The translations under genes and the position numbers were made by a program. Positions 1 to 10,010 of a stretch of DNA of 64,000 nt are shown in pieces. The notes beneath the pieces are model-generated. The model did no database searches and was not told where the DNA came from. It saw only the letters and a program-made list of their open reading frames with translations. The stretch lies in contig NC_035170.2 of NCBI RefSeq assembly GCF_001659605.2, positions 9,042,539 to 9,106,538 of the forward strand, in the 5' to 3' direction. Origin of the DNA: Manihot esculenta. Taxonomy: Eukaryota > Streptophyta > Magnoliopsida > Malpighiales > Euphorbiaceae. Numbering within the stretch: position 1 is the first letter of the stretch; each line of letters begins with the position of its first letter.

Positions 1-54
1 AAGTGTGAATTAAATGAGTTTTTGCATGAAAATAGCATTGGAGGAAAACCCAGG

Positions 55-179
55 TTCGGCCGCCGAAAGTCAAGTTCGGCCGCCGAACATGCATGTGTTT
101 TGGAGGCACGTTAGGCCCCCGAAAGCATGAGTTAGGGAAGTTCAGGTTCGGCCGCCGAAAGTCAAGTTCGGCCGCCGAA
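55..179 (+). repeat. Upstream LTR module: two pairs of TTCGGCCGCCGAA
   Basis: Perfect 6-bp inverted arms TTCGGC/GCCGAA around one base lie at 55-67, 75-87, 147-159 and 167-179. Members of a pair are 20 bp apart and the pairs are 92 bp apart, because a module of about 92 bp is duplicated. TTCGGCCGCCGAA contains GCCGCC, the core of the GCC box bound by ERF proteins (family knowledge). It lies just upstream of the TATA box, so an enhancer role is possible but inferred. Confidence 0.8.
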
Positions 180-233
180 CATTGCATGGATGCGGAGGCA
201 CATTCGGCCCCCGAACGTGGTCTGGCCAGCCAC

Positions 234-243
234 CTATAAAAGG
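234..243 (+). promoter_or_regulatory. TATA box of A1 5' LTR
   Basis: CTATAAAAGG lies about 55 bp after the last upstream palindrome, and the same TATA position recurs in all the chromovirus LTRs here. It probably drives the genomic RNA of the element, with the cap site about 30 bp downstream. Confidence 0.65.
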
Positions 244-1307
244 GTCCCTTAGCCGAAAATGGGCGAGCTTTTTCTCCCCATTTCGGCCAAGGTGAGCATT
301 CCGCCATCCTTCCCCAATCTTGAGTTTTTCCTTCCTTTTTCCATGATCTTTACAAGTTTATAACTTTGGTTTTGAAGATCTTTGAGCTTAGAACGAGTTT
401 TGGAGCTTGGAGACCAAAAGTTGGAACTTCTCCCATCTCCAAGTTTAGATCTCCTCAACCCACGGCCTTCAAGAGGTAAGAGCCGATCCTAAGCTCAATG
501 TATGATTTAAACAAGTTTTATGAAGTTTTAAGGGGTAGAATGCATGTTAGGGTATGTGTTGAACCTATGGGTTTTTGATGACTTTTTGAACAATGTAGCT
601 TGATTGTGTGTGATTGAAGTGTTGTAGATGGGGTATATGCATGTTTGAGGCCCCTAGGAACTTGTATGCATGCTTTAGTTGAAAAATATGCATGTTTGGA
701 AGGTTTGGAGACGAAATGAACAAAGGGAGCCAAGTTTCTGCCCTTTGGCAGAAACCAGGTTCGGCAGCCGAAGGTACTTTCGGCCGCCGAACATGGCTGG
801 GGAGGCAGGCCTTTCGGCTGTCGAAGTTGTCCCCGAAGAGAGACTTTCGTCTCTGTCTGGCACTTTCGGCCGCCGAAGGTGCCGCCGAACCTAGCTGAGT
901 TTCGTCTCTGTCCAGGACTTTCGGCCGCCGAAGGTGCCGCCGAAAGTGCCCTGTTCAGCCATTTCATGCATATTTTCTGTGATGTTTTCATGATGTTTTA
1001 GGGGGTTTTTGGGGGATATATTAGAGTTATGTTTATGTATGTTTGGTCCCTCATTGGAGTCCACCTGTGTAGGTTCGGACCCGAGGAACCAAGGACCCCA
1101 GCAGTGAGCCAGCTGCTACAGAGTTTGTCAGAGTCAGCCAGAGGTGAGTGGGACTATACTTAACCTTTTAAATTAAATGTTTTTATCATGCTTCATGCAT
1201 CATGATTATATTATAGGTTGGTTGCATTAGAATCACGAATTATGTTGCATTGCATTATTATTTGATGTTGATGGGGGATGGACATTGCACGACTCACTAG
1301 CCCTTTG

Positions 1308-1428
1308 TACGAAGTCCTGTGGTGCCCATAATAGGGCCGGGCAATAGCTCCGATCTACGAAGTCCTGTGGTGCCCATGATAGGGCCGGGCAATACGAAGT
1401 CCTGTGGTGCCCATAATAGGGCCGGGCA
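1308..1428 (+). repeat. LTR minisatellite, three 37-bp units
   Basis: Units start at 1308, 1356 and 1393 with TACGAAGTCCTGTGGTGCCC; the first two are separated by a short spacer. The other chromovirus LTRs carry 2-3 units at the same place but with a different unit sequence. Confidence 0.85.
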
Positions 1429-2058
1429 TGGAGCTGAGGGATTTTGGGGTCAGTCCGTCCATGATGTGAAATGTTTGCGCAGTGACGCATTTCATGATGG
1501 CATGTTTTAAATATTCTTTTTTATAGTTCTACTCACTGGGCATCTAGCTCACCCCTCTCCCCTAACCCCCAGGTTTGCAGGTACGGGATAGATAGAGAAG
1601 GCAAGAAGAGAAAAAGAAAGTCATATACATGTAATAGTTAGATTGTGGACATGACAATTGTATTATGATGAAATGTAAAAATATTCAGTATGTTATGTAA
1701 TGAGGTTATTGAGGATAGAGTTGTGCTTGACCATAGTATATTGTTAATCCCTTTGTATGTACATGATCTTATGTTATGAGGTTTATGTAAACTAACTCAA
1801 CACAGGTTGTTTTGCCTTTAAGGCTTGATGAGATCCCACAGAGGGACTATGTTATGTATATGTTCAGAGTATGCACAGGTTGAGTTAGTTGATGACAGTA
1901 TGTGTGAAGAAAAGTTTAAATTTTTTTATGCATGTTGTTGATCATGTATGGGATTATACAGGTTCACAGGTTTTATGTCAGGCTTGCTACGGGTCCCGGC
2001 AGCCTTAAGTCGACCCGGATCCTAGCGCCGGTAGCGGTCCGATTTTCGGGTCGTTACA

Positions 2059-2321
2059 GGATGTGACTCCGGCTTGATGTATGTTATGTTGACCCAGCTA
2101 GAGTTATGTTTAGGGCTCTAGTAAGGGGTCCTTTTTGTTTTCAGTTATGTCGCATACAGGTCAGGCTCGGTTTGTACATCAGATGTTTCAGTTTTTATGT
2201 TAAAGTTTTGATCATGTATGGGATTTGACCAGGTGATAGGAGGTATGTTTGGCTTGCTACGGGTCCCGGCGGCCTTAAGCCGATCTGGAACCTAGCGCCG
2301 GTGGCAGTTCGGGCCGTTACA
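2059..2321 (+). mobile_element. Second LTR-end fragment inside A1
   Basis: This stretch resembles the last part of a chromovirus LTR, including GGCTTGCTACGGGTCCCGGC and an end in GGGCCGTTACA. It follows the 5' LTR directly and runs straight into the gag zinc knuckle. The primer binding site expected after a 5' LTR is missing. It marks a recombination or deletion that removed the primer site and most of gag. Confidence 0.7.
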
Positions 2322-2536
2322 GAGGGGTACCGGTTTCCGGGCTGTTGCAGACACATAGCTCGGGAGTGTCCTAGAGCGCCTTTTATGGGCCAGCCCCAGC
2401 AGACAGCTTCTGGTAGTGTGGCACAGCCAGCAGTTCCAGCACAACTCAGGGCAGTGGCAGAGGTAGAGGGAGAGGGGCAGCCTCTTCTTCTGGTTCCCGA
2501 GGTGAAGGTCCATCAGCTCCAGCCAGGATCTTCACC
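2322..2536 (+). pseudogene. Remnant of A1 gag C-terminus
   Basis: What is left of gag is the second half of the CCHC zinc knuckle ([11 protein letters not shown]) and the Gly/Ser-rich linker before protease. The first half of the knuckle is badly altered. Compared with A2, one C is missing between 2440 and 2441, so this part is out of frame with the pol ORF. Some 430 codons of gag present in A2 and A3 are absent. No functional capsid could be made. Confidence 0.8.
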
Positions 2537-5500
2537 ATGACACAGCAGGAGGCTAACACATCCAACACCGTGGTGTCAGGTAATCTCGTCATTGGGTGTT
2601 CTGATGTGTATGCATTAATGGACCCGGGTGCATCTCATTCATTTATTGCTCCGAGAGCCGTTGAGAGGTTGGGTCTGATAGTCTCTGGGTTAGAGTGTCC
2701 CCTATGGGTCAGTGGACCCAAGTGTGACCCGTCAGTGGTAGTGTCAGTCTGCCAGTACAGTCCAGTTTTTGTTGAGGGAAGATGCCTCTCCGCCGACCTT
2801 GTGATTCTAGATTTGACAGACTTTGACGTCATTCTAGGGATGGATTGGCTATCTACCCATGGTGCTACCTTGGACTGCAGGGACAAGGTAGTCAGGTTCA
2901 GAGATCAGAACGGGTCAGAGGTCGTCTTCAGAGGAGACATGAGGGGCACACCTAGAGGTCTGATATCAGCTCTTCAGGCTCGTAGGTTGCTTAGGAAGGG
3001 ATGTCAGGGGTACTTAGCTCATGTGAGAGAGCTAGACAGTCAGGTCAGGGAGCCGGCCTCGGTGCCAGTTGTCAGAGAGTTTCAGGATGTTTTTTCGGAT
3101 GAACTTCTAGGTTTACCACCTGCTAGGGAGATAGAGTTCGAGATAGAGTTGATGCCTGGAACTAGACCGATCTCTATCCCTCCCTACAGGATGGCCCCAG
3201 CCGAGTTAAAGGAGTTGAAAGAGCAGTTGCAAGAGCTGGTAGAAAAGGGTTTCATCCGACAGAGTACCTCACCTTGGGGTGCTCCGGTCTTGTTTGTGAG
3301 AAAGAAGGATGGATCCCTTAGACTTTGTATCGACTACAGGCAGTTGAACAAAGTCACTACCAAAAATAGGTACCCTCTGCCAAGGATCGATGATCTATTC
3401 GACCAGCTAGCAGGAGCGGGTTGTTTCTCCAAAATAGATCTGAGATCGGGGTACCATCAGCTAAAGATAAGGGATGAAGATGTGCCGAAGACAGCTTTCA
3501 GGACCAGATATGGGCATTTTGAGTTCCTTGTAATGCCGTTCGGGTTAACCAACGCCCCTGCAGCATTCATGGATCTCATGAACAGAGTGTTTAGTCAGTA
3601 CCTGGATCACTTCGTTATTGTCTTCATAGATGATATCTTAGTGTATTCCAGGAATGCAGAGGAGCATGCCCATCATCTGCGGTTGGTTTTGCAGACTTTG
3701 AGGGAACATGGCTTGTATGCCAAGTTCTCTAAATGTGAATTCTGGCTGAGGAGCATTTCGTTCTTGGGGCATGTAGTGTCAGAGAATAGGATTGAGGTAG
3801 ACCCCAAGAAGACAGAAACTGTGGCTAACTGGCCTGGACCCACTTCAGTGACAGAGATTAGAAGTTTCTTAGGTTTGGCAGGTTACTACAGGAGGTTCGT
3901 TCAGGACTTCTCTAAGATAGCAGCTCCTCTGACCAGGTTAACCAGGAAGAATCAGAAGTTTGTGTGGACCGACCAGTGCGAAGAGAGTTTTGAAGAGCTT
4001 AAGAAGAGGTTGACTTCAGCACCAGTTTTAGCTCTGCCATCTAGTGATGAGGACTTTATAGTCTTTTGTGATGCGTCCCGTGTGGGACTGGGTTGTGTAC
4101 TGATACAGAACGAGAGAGTGATCGCTTATGCTTCTAGGCAGCTGAAGAAGCATGAGTTAAATTACCCCACGCATGACCTTGAGATGGCAGCAGTAATCTT
4201 TGCACTCAAGATGTGGAGGCACTACCTCTATGGGGTAAAATGTGAGATCTTCACAGATCATAAAAGCCTGCAGTACATCCTGAGTCAAAGAGATTTGAAC
4301 TTGAGACAGAGAAGATGGGTGGAACTGCTGAGTGACTATGATTGCAAGATTCAGTATCATCCGGGTAAGGCGAATGTCGTGGCAGACGCCCTAAGCCGGA
4401 AGTCACTAGGTAGTTTGTCCCACATATCGGCAGAGAGGAGGCCAGTGGTGAAGGAGTTTTACAAGCTCATTGAGGAAGGTCTACAGATGGAGTTGTCTGG
4501 TACAAGTGCCTTGGTGGCCCAGATGAGAGTGGCACCCGTGTTTCTGGAGCAGGTGGCTCAGAAACAGCATGAGGACCCGGAGTTAGTAAAGATTGCCAGG
4601 ACTGTTCAGTCAGGCAATGACAGTGAGTTCAGATTCGACAGCAAGGGGATCCTCCGCTATGGGAGCAGACTATGTGTACCAGATGACATCGGGCTAAAAG
4701 GAGACATTATGAGAGAGGCTCATAATGCAAGATACAGCATTCACCCCGGAGCCACCAAGATGTATCAAGATCTAAAGAAGGTTTATTGGTGGCCAGCTAT
4801 GAAGAAAGAAGTGGCACAGTTCGTGTCAGCCTGCGAAGTGTGTCAGAGGGTGAAGCTGGAACATCAGAAGCCGACTGGAATGCTTAACCCGCTACCTATT
4901 CCAGAATGGAAATGGGAAAATATAGCTATGGACTTCGTAGTGGGGTTACCGGCGGCGTCCAACAGAGTGGACTCCATATGGGTGATTGTGGACAGACTCA
5001 CCAAATCTGCTCACTTCATTCCTGTCAGGAGTGGCTACTCTGTGGACAAGTTGGCGCAGGTATATGTGGATGAGATCGTCAGACTGCATGTGGTTCCTGT
5101 TTCGATAGTGTCAGATAGAGGGCCCCAGTTCACCTCCAGATTTTGGCGGAGTCTGCAGAACGCCATGGGTACCAGGTTGGATTTCAGTACTGCCTTCCAC
5201 CCCCAGACTGACGGACAGTCAGAGATGACCATCCAAATCATAGAGGATATGCTCAGAATGTGTGTGCTGGACTTTGGCGATTCTTGGAGGCAGCATCTAC
5301 CTTTGGTGGAGTTTGCCTACAACAACAGCCATGATGCTAGCATCGGAATGGCTCCATATGAAGCTTTGTACGGAAGGAAGTGCAGATCACCTGTTTGCTG
5401 GGAAGAGGTTGGAGAAAAGGCCTTGGCAGGGCCTGAGCTAGTAGAGATCACCAGCAGGGTGGTACCCATAATCAGAGAGAGAATCAAGACTGCTGCCAGC

Positions 5501-5965
5501 AGACAGAAGAGCTATGCAGACGTCCGCAGAAGACAGTTAGAGTTTCAGGAGGGGGATCTGGTATTGCTCAAGGTGTCTCCAATGAAGGGAGTGGTTCATT
5601 TTGGGAAGAAAGGTAAACTAGCCCCACGATACATCGGACCCTTTGAAATCTTGCAAAAGATTGGGAATGTGTCGTACAAGCTGGATTTACCTGCTTCAAT
5701 GGCAAGAATCTATCCGGTTTTCCATGTTTCAATGTTGAGGAAGTTTGTGTCAGATCCGAGCAAGGTTCTTAGTGAACCTGATGTGGAGGTCCAAGAGGAT
5801 CTCACCTATGTTGAACAGCCAGTACTGATCATAGACACCCAAATCAGAAAGCTAAGAAACAAGGAAATCCCGATGGTGAAAGTCCTGTGGAACCACCACA
5901 ATTTGGAAGAATGCACTTGGGAGACACGGGAGTCCATGCTCCAGCAATACCCTTATCTTTTCTGA
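2537..5965 (+). CDS. Chromovirus A1 pol polyprotein, open frame
   Basis: An uninterrupted 1142-codon frame encodes the Tekay/Del-type Ty3/gypsy pol. In order: aspartic protease (DPGASHSFI, about residue 29), reverse transcriptase (FIDD catalytic motif, residues 363-366), RNase H (FCDAS, then ADALSR), integrase with HHCC zinc finger (CEVCQR) and DDE core (DFVVG, SDRGPQF, then E), and a C-terminal chromodomain ([16 protein letters not shown]) that in this family targets integration to heterochromatin. In the family pol is fused to gag in one ORF; here gag is lost and the ATG at 2537 is only an internal Met of the old polyprotein. The frame has stayed open, so truncation may be recent, but without gag and a primer site the copy is not autonomous. 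Confidence 0.9.
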   Translation: MTQQEANTSNTVVSGNLVIGCSDVYALMDPGASHSFIAPRAVERLGLIVSGLECPLWVSGPKCDPSVVVSVCQYSPVFVEGRCLSADLVILDLTDFDVILGMDWLSTHGATLDCRDKVVRFRDQNGSEVVFRGDMRGTPRGLISALQARRLLRKGCQGYLAHVRELDSQVREPASVPVVREFQDVFSDELLGLPPAREIEFEIELMPGTRPISIPPYRMAPAELKELKEQLQELVEKGFIRQSTSPWGAPVLFVRKKDGSLRLCIDYRQLNKVTTKNRYPLPRIDDLFDQLAGAGCFSKIDLRSGYHQLKIRDEDVPKTAFRTRYGHFEFLVMPFGLTNAPAAFMDLMNRVFSQYLDHFVIVFIDDILVYSRNAEEHAHHLRLVLQTLREHGLYAKFSKCEFWLRSISFLGHVVSENRIEVDPKKTETVANWPGPTSVTEIRSFLGLAGYYRRFVQDFSKIAAPLTRLTRKNQKFVWTDQCEESFEELKKRLTSAPVLALPSSDEDFIVFCDASRVGLGCVLIQNERVIAYASRQLKKHELNYPTHDLEMAAVIFALKMWRHYLYGVKCEIFTDHKSLQYILSQRDLNLRQRRWVELLSDYDCKIQYHPGKANVVADALSRKSLGSLSHISAERRPVVKEFYKLIEEGLQMELSGTSALVAQMRVAPVFLEQVAQKQHEDPELVKIARTVQSGNDSEFRFDSKGILRYGSRLCVPDDIGLKGDIMREAHNARYSIHPGATKMYQDLKKVYWWPAMKKEVAQFVSACEVCQRVKLEHQKPTGMLNPLPIPEWKWENIAMDFVVGLPAASNRVDSIWVIVDRLTKSAHFIPVRSGYSVDKLAQVYVDEIVRLHVVPVSIVSDRGPQFTSRFWRSLQNAMGTRLDFSTAFHPQTDGQSEMTIQIIEDMLRMCVLDFGDSWRQHLPLVEFAYNNSHDASIGMAPYEALYGRKCRSPVCWEEVGEKALAGPELVEITSRVVPIIRERIKTAASRQKSYADVRRRQLEFQEGDLVLLKVSPMKGVVHFGKKGKLAPRYIGPFEILQKIGNVSYKLDLPASMARIYPVFHVSMLRKFVSDPSKVLSEPDVEVQEDLTYVEQPVLIIDTQIRKLRNKEIPMVKVLWNHHNLEECTWETRESMLQQYPYLF

Positions 5966-6061
5966 GGTTAGTTCCCTGTGAGTTTTATGTGCTATGTATA
6001 TATGTTATGTTTTATGCCATGCTATGTGTGCTAGTTGAGGTACATTCGGGGACGAATGTTC

Positions 6062-6075
6062 TTAAGGGGGGAGAA
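6062..6075 (+). other. Polypurine tract of A1
   Basis: A purine-rich tract (AAGGGGGGAGAA) lies directly before the 3' LTR start TGTAATACC. It is the usual plus-strand priming site of LTR elements. The same tract occurs in A2 and A3. Confidence 0.85.
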
Positions 6076-6432
6076 TGTAATACCCGGCTAGACTCCGGTA
6101 TCGGAATTCCTACCGTCCGGTGGAATCTCGGATGTCGGAAGCCTCTAGTAGGGTAGAAACATGTTTTCTTAAAATGTTTTAAGGTATTTCATAGTTTTAA
6201 GTATGAAAATTTAATGAGTTTTTGCATGAAAAATTTTTGGAGGAAAACCCAGGTTCGGCCGCCGAAAGTCAAGTTCGGCTGCCGAACATGCATGCGTTTT
6301 GGAGGCACGTTAGGCCCCCGAAAGCATGAGTGAGGGAAGTTCAGGTTCGGCCGCCGAAAGTCAAGTTCGGCCGCCGAACATGGCATGCATGCGGAAGCAC
6401 TTTCGGCCCCCGAACGTGGCCTGGCCAGCCAC

Positions 6433-6440
6433 TATAAAAG
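6433..6440 (+). promoter_or_regulatory. TATA box of A1 3' LTR
   Basis: TATAAAAG stands in the same place, relative to the palindrome pairs, as in the 5' LTR. A promoter here could read out into the flanking element D. Confidence 0.6.
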
Positions 6441-7625
6441 GGTCACTTAGCCGAAATGGGCGAGCTTTCTCCCATTTTCGGCCGTAGCTAGCTTCCGACC
6501 TCCCTCTCCCCAGATCTTGTGTTCTTTCTCCAAATCTCCTCCATTTTTCTTGAGTTTTCACCTCTCATTGCAAGTTTTGAGCATTTAAGTCAAGTTTTGG
6601 AGCTTTGGGAACTCAGGAGCTCTTTTGCTTGGATCTCCGAGTTTAGGTCGTCTCTCTCTCGATCTTCAAGAGGTAAGAGCCGATCTTAAGCTCAATATAT
6701 GTTTTAAGTAAGTTTTAAGTTGTTTTATGGGGTAGAATGCATGTTTAGCTCATAGTTAGGTTTATGGGTTTATATGTGTTTTTGAGCAATGTATGTTGGT
6801 TTGTATTGTTATTGTGTGTTGTAGTTGGGGTTTAAGTTAGTTTGAGGCCCCTAGGAACCATTGTATGTATTTTTGCATGATTTGGTTGAGCTATATGCAT
6901 GTTGGAAGAGTTAGGAGGCAAATGTGCATAAAGGAGCCAAGTTTTTGCCCTTTGGCAGAAACCAGGTTCGGCAGCCGAAGGAGCTTTCGGCCGCCGAACA
7001 TGGCTGGGGAGGCAGGCCTTTCGGCTACCGAAGTTGCCCCCGAAAAGAGACTTTCGTCTCTGTCTGGGACTTTCGGCCGCCGAAGGTGCCGCCGAACATG
7101 CATGAGTTTCGCCTCTGTCTGGGAGTTTCGGCCGCCGAAGGTGCCGCCGAACCTGCCTGACTTTCGGCTCTTGAGGGACTTTCGGCCGCCGAACCTGCCG
7201 CCGAAAGTGCCCTGTTCAGCCATTTCTTGCATGTTTTTATGTAGTTGTTTTATGATGTTTTAGGGGGTTTTTGGGGAGTATATTAGAGTTATGTTTATGT
7301 ATGTTTGGTCCCTCATTGGAGTCCACCTGTGTAGGTTCGGACCCGAGGAACCGAGGACCCCAGCAGTGAGCCAGCTGCTACAGAGTTTGTCAGAGCTAGC
7401 CAGAGGTGAGTGGAATAAACCTTAAGTTTTAAAATAAATGAAATATGAATTTTGAGCATGATCCATGCATCATGAATGCCATGAGATGTAGTAGGTTGTT
7501 TGCATTAGTATTCACGAATATGTTGCATTGCATTTATGATGTTGATGTGGATTGGTTATTGGATGATCCTTTAGTCCTCATATGATATGATGATGTTATG
7601 GCATGAGATGGTATGGAAGTCCAGG

Positions 7626-7716
7626 TTGTACCCATTCTACGTCCCTGGCACATTGGTATGTTATGATATGTTATGTAAGAGAAAGACCGGTTGTACCCAT
7701 TCTACGTCCCGGCACA
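7626..7716 (+). repeat. LTR minisatellite, two units
   Basis: The core TTGTACCCATTCTACGTCCC occurs twice, separated by an AT-rich spacer with several TATGTTATG repeats. The array sits between the GTGAGT donor-like site (about 7406) and the GCAG acceptor-like site (about 7877). Confidence 0.8.
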
Positions 7717-8346
7717 GTTGGACTATGTAGAGGACTATTGGTGACAATACCATCCGAGATGTGATTTGTTGTGATGTGTTGCATTTCATGATAGCATGAA
7801 ATTTTAATATATGATTTCATTATTCTGCTCATTGGGCTTTGTAGCTCACCCCTCTCCCCTAACCCCAGATGTGCAGGTACAGGGTAGACCAGGAGGTTAG
7901 CCAAAGTTTTGAAGTATGTTTTTTTGTAATAGTTAGATTGTGGACATGACAATTGTACTATGATGTAATGTAAGAAATCACAGTATGTTATGTAATGAGG
8001 TATATTGAGGTTATAGATGTGCTTGACCCTATGAGTATTGTAATCCCTTGTTGATGCATGATCTTAGATATTTGATGATACAGATGTTAGCCAACTCATC
8101 TCATGTTATAGTGCTCATTGGGGCATTGTTGAGATCCCATAGAGGGGTCATGACTATGGTTATGTGATGTATGTTCAGGTTGAGTTGGATGTATGACAGA
8201 AAAGTTTAAATTTTTATGCATGTTGTTGATCATGTATGGGATTATACAGGTTTCCAGGATGTATGTTTGGCTTGCTACGGGTCCCGGCGGCCTTAAGTCG
8301 ACCCGGATCCTAGCGCCGGTAGCGGTCCGATATTCGGGTCGTTACA

Positions 8347-8960
8347 ATTGTACCCAACAAGTGGACTGCAATCATGCGCAAAACAAGGAAGAGCCAATCG
8401 CACCTATTCAGATCAATCTTGCGCAATCAGAAGGAACTCCAACCAAACCACCTCAGCTTGGATCGCAGGACAGTCCTGCAACACTTCCCATTGCACCACT
8501 TCAGCTACCAATCGCATCCTTTCAGCTTCCAACGCAGTCAAGCTCCTCCAGTCCTCCCTTTCAGTCAAGTCTTGTGCAGAAGGATCAAACTGAAATCATT
8601 TCAGCCATAGATTTAATGCAAACAGCCCATGCTCACAAGGAACAAGTAGAAGTTCAAGAGTCCAAACCAAAGGACCATGCGGATCAATGCCTTCCCAAAC
8701 CTCCGGATAAGGTAGAATTTGTTTTGCCTAAATTCAGTACCAAATTGCAGCTAGCTATGGAGAAATATGAATTGAAGTTGGAATTGCTCAAAAATGCAAA
8801 CATAAGAGCTAGAGGCACACCTCATCTGAAAGAGGAGAAGCTAATCATGTTACTTCATAAGCACATGGAAGAAATAGGATGGTTCATGACCAAATCAAAA
8901 GGAGTGCTACACTTTCTGCTCAATGCAGTTGGGACTCTTTTCCCTTCCCCAATTACTTGA
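8347..8960 (+). pseudogene. Athila-type gag-pol remnant (element D)
   Basis: An open stretch of about 204 codons runs in from the LTR and ends at 8960. It is Pro/Gln/Ser-rich and then contains a segment (LKEEKLIMLLHKHMEEIGW) that resembles the protease-RT linker of Athila elements, comparable to LLKLLQKHKEAIG in B1 at about 38670. After that come a stop and the Athila 3' spacer. RT, RNase H and integrase are absent, so D looks like a large internal deletion derivative. Its Met at 8193 lies inside the A1 LTR and is not a real start. Confidence 0.6.
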
Positions 8961-10010
8961 GCCTTAATCAAGTGGATCGCACCATGCACACCACACCCAG
9001 GGGAGTACTCAGTTTCTTTTGCATTTTAATGTTTCCTATACATTGAGGATAATGCATGATTTAGGTGTGGGGGTGCATATCTGAACTTTTATTTTCAGTC
9101 AATCTTTCAATTTTAGTTCCATTTTTGCGTTTTTCTTTCTTTCAATTCCATTTTTGCGATTTGCTTAGTTCTGAATAGCCACAGTTGAAATTTTTTTCAT
9201 TTTTGCTTTCAATAACACACACACAACGACAACCTTCTTCTTCTTTTTGATTTGCTCTACTCAAACTGATGAACTATGTTGGATGAGTTTTTCTTTCCAT
9301 GACCCCATTGATGTGATGACTCTTTAAACTTATATTGAATCAATTGCAGTGAGTTATATTCATGTTTGAGAATTGCCTTTTGAATTGAATCTTTGAGTTT
9401 TTCATGGTGAAAAATATATTGATGACACTCATTAGAGAGAATGAATTGAAATTGTGTGAATGAACTTAACATGACTTGTTTTAGTAATTGGTGTTGATTT
9501 GCCCAAATCATTGAGAGAAAGAAAATTCAGCAAAGGCAAAGACTTCATAAGCACAATTGAAAATTGTTCCAATGGTTGAAAAACTATGAACAGAGCTAGT
9601 AGCCACTTGGACAGGTGACCAACTGAGTAACTGGGGGTGGATATCACCAATATGTACCTTCACGTCAAAAGGTTGGTGACTTTTTCAAGCAAGATCTAAG
9701 TGCAAAAGACTAAATAAGTACTTCAAGGTAAGGGCAAGTCAATCCGAAAGCTAAAAAGAGTCTTATCTGAACAAATAGTATGTGCATGTGTGATATCTCT
9801 CTTGAGTAAAACAAATCCTAGCCATGGTAAGTAAAGGGAAACAAGGAAAGAAGGTAAGTAATCTTCATGCATATATTCTTCACTGCAATGATTCAAAATA
9901 GGTGTCTTGAGTAAGAGCTTAAGTGGAAATAAGGATCAAGTAGCAAAGAAAGCTTATATGACTATGTTTATTTGCTTGAGGACAAGCAAAAGGCTAGGTG
10001 TGAGGGTATT
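8961..10010 (+). mobile_element. 3' spacer and polypurine tract of element D
   Basis: This stretch is noncoding. It holds the Athila-type signature ATTGAGGATAATGCATG followed by GTGTGGGGGTGCAT at about 9045-9080, and matches the B1/B2 spacers at 26143-27218 and 43245-44321 in reverse. It ends with GTGTGAGGGTATT, a polypurine tract directly before the LTR. Confidence 0.8.

Larger units (their letters stand above)
1..2058 (+). mobile_element. 5' LTR of chromovirus A1, left end cut by window
   Basis: This is a long LTR of a Tekay/Del-like Ty3/gypsy element, ending in CGGGTCGTTACA, the end shared by the other chromovirus LTRs here. Its start lies before the window. In order it holds two palindrome pairs, a TATA box near 234, a leader with a GTAAGAG splice-donor-like site at 476, a GC-rich palindrome cluster (760-950), a second donor-like GTGAGT at 1144, a 37-bp repeat array and a GCAG acceptor-like site at 1580. 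Its repeat array and much of its sequence differ from the element's 3' LTR at 6076-8346, so the two are not sister LTRs of a simple insertion. Confidence 0.85.
6076..8346 (+). mobile_element. 3' LTR of chromovirus A1 (2271 bp)
   Basis: It begins TGTAATACCCGG and ends GGTCGTTACA. It closely resembles the LTRs of A2, with the two upstream palindrome pairs, TATA box at 6433, leader palindromes (6966-7210) and two units of the minisatellite with core TTGTACCCATTCTACGTCCC. The A2 LTRs have three units. After 8346 the sequence turns into Athila-type interior, so A1 probably inserted into element D; the left flank is outside the window. Confidence 0.9.

Noticed and set aside
1308..1428. Short regularly spaced repeats as a CRISPR-like array
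   Set aside because: There are only 2-3 units, inside an LTR of a plant genome, with no spacer diversity.
2615..2650. Protease active site DPGAS instead of D(S/T)G in the chromoviruses as a defect
   Set aside because: All three copies share it, and DPG is common in plant Tekay/Del elements as far as I recall, so it is a family trait.
8193..8346. Start of the 255-codon ORF at 8193 as the true start of an element D gene
   Set aside because: The first 51 codons are A1 LTR sequence; the join at 8346/8347 is an insertion boundary.
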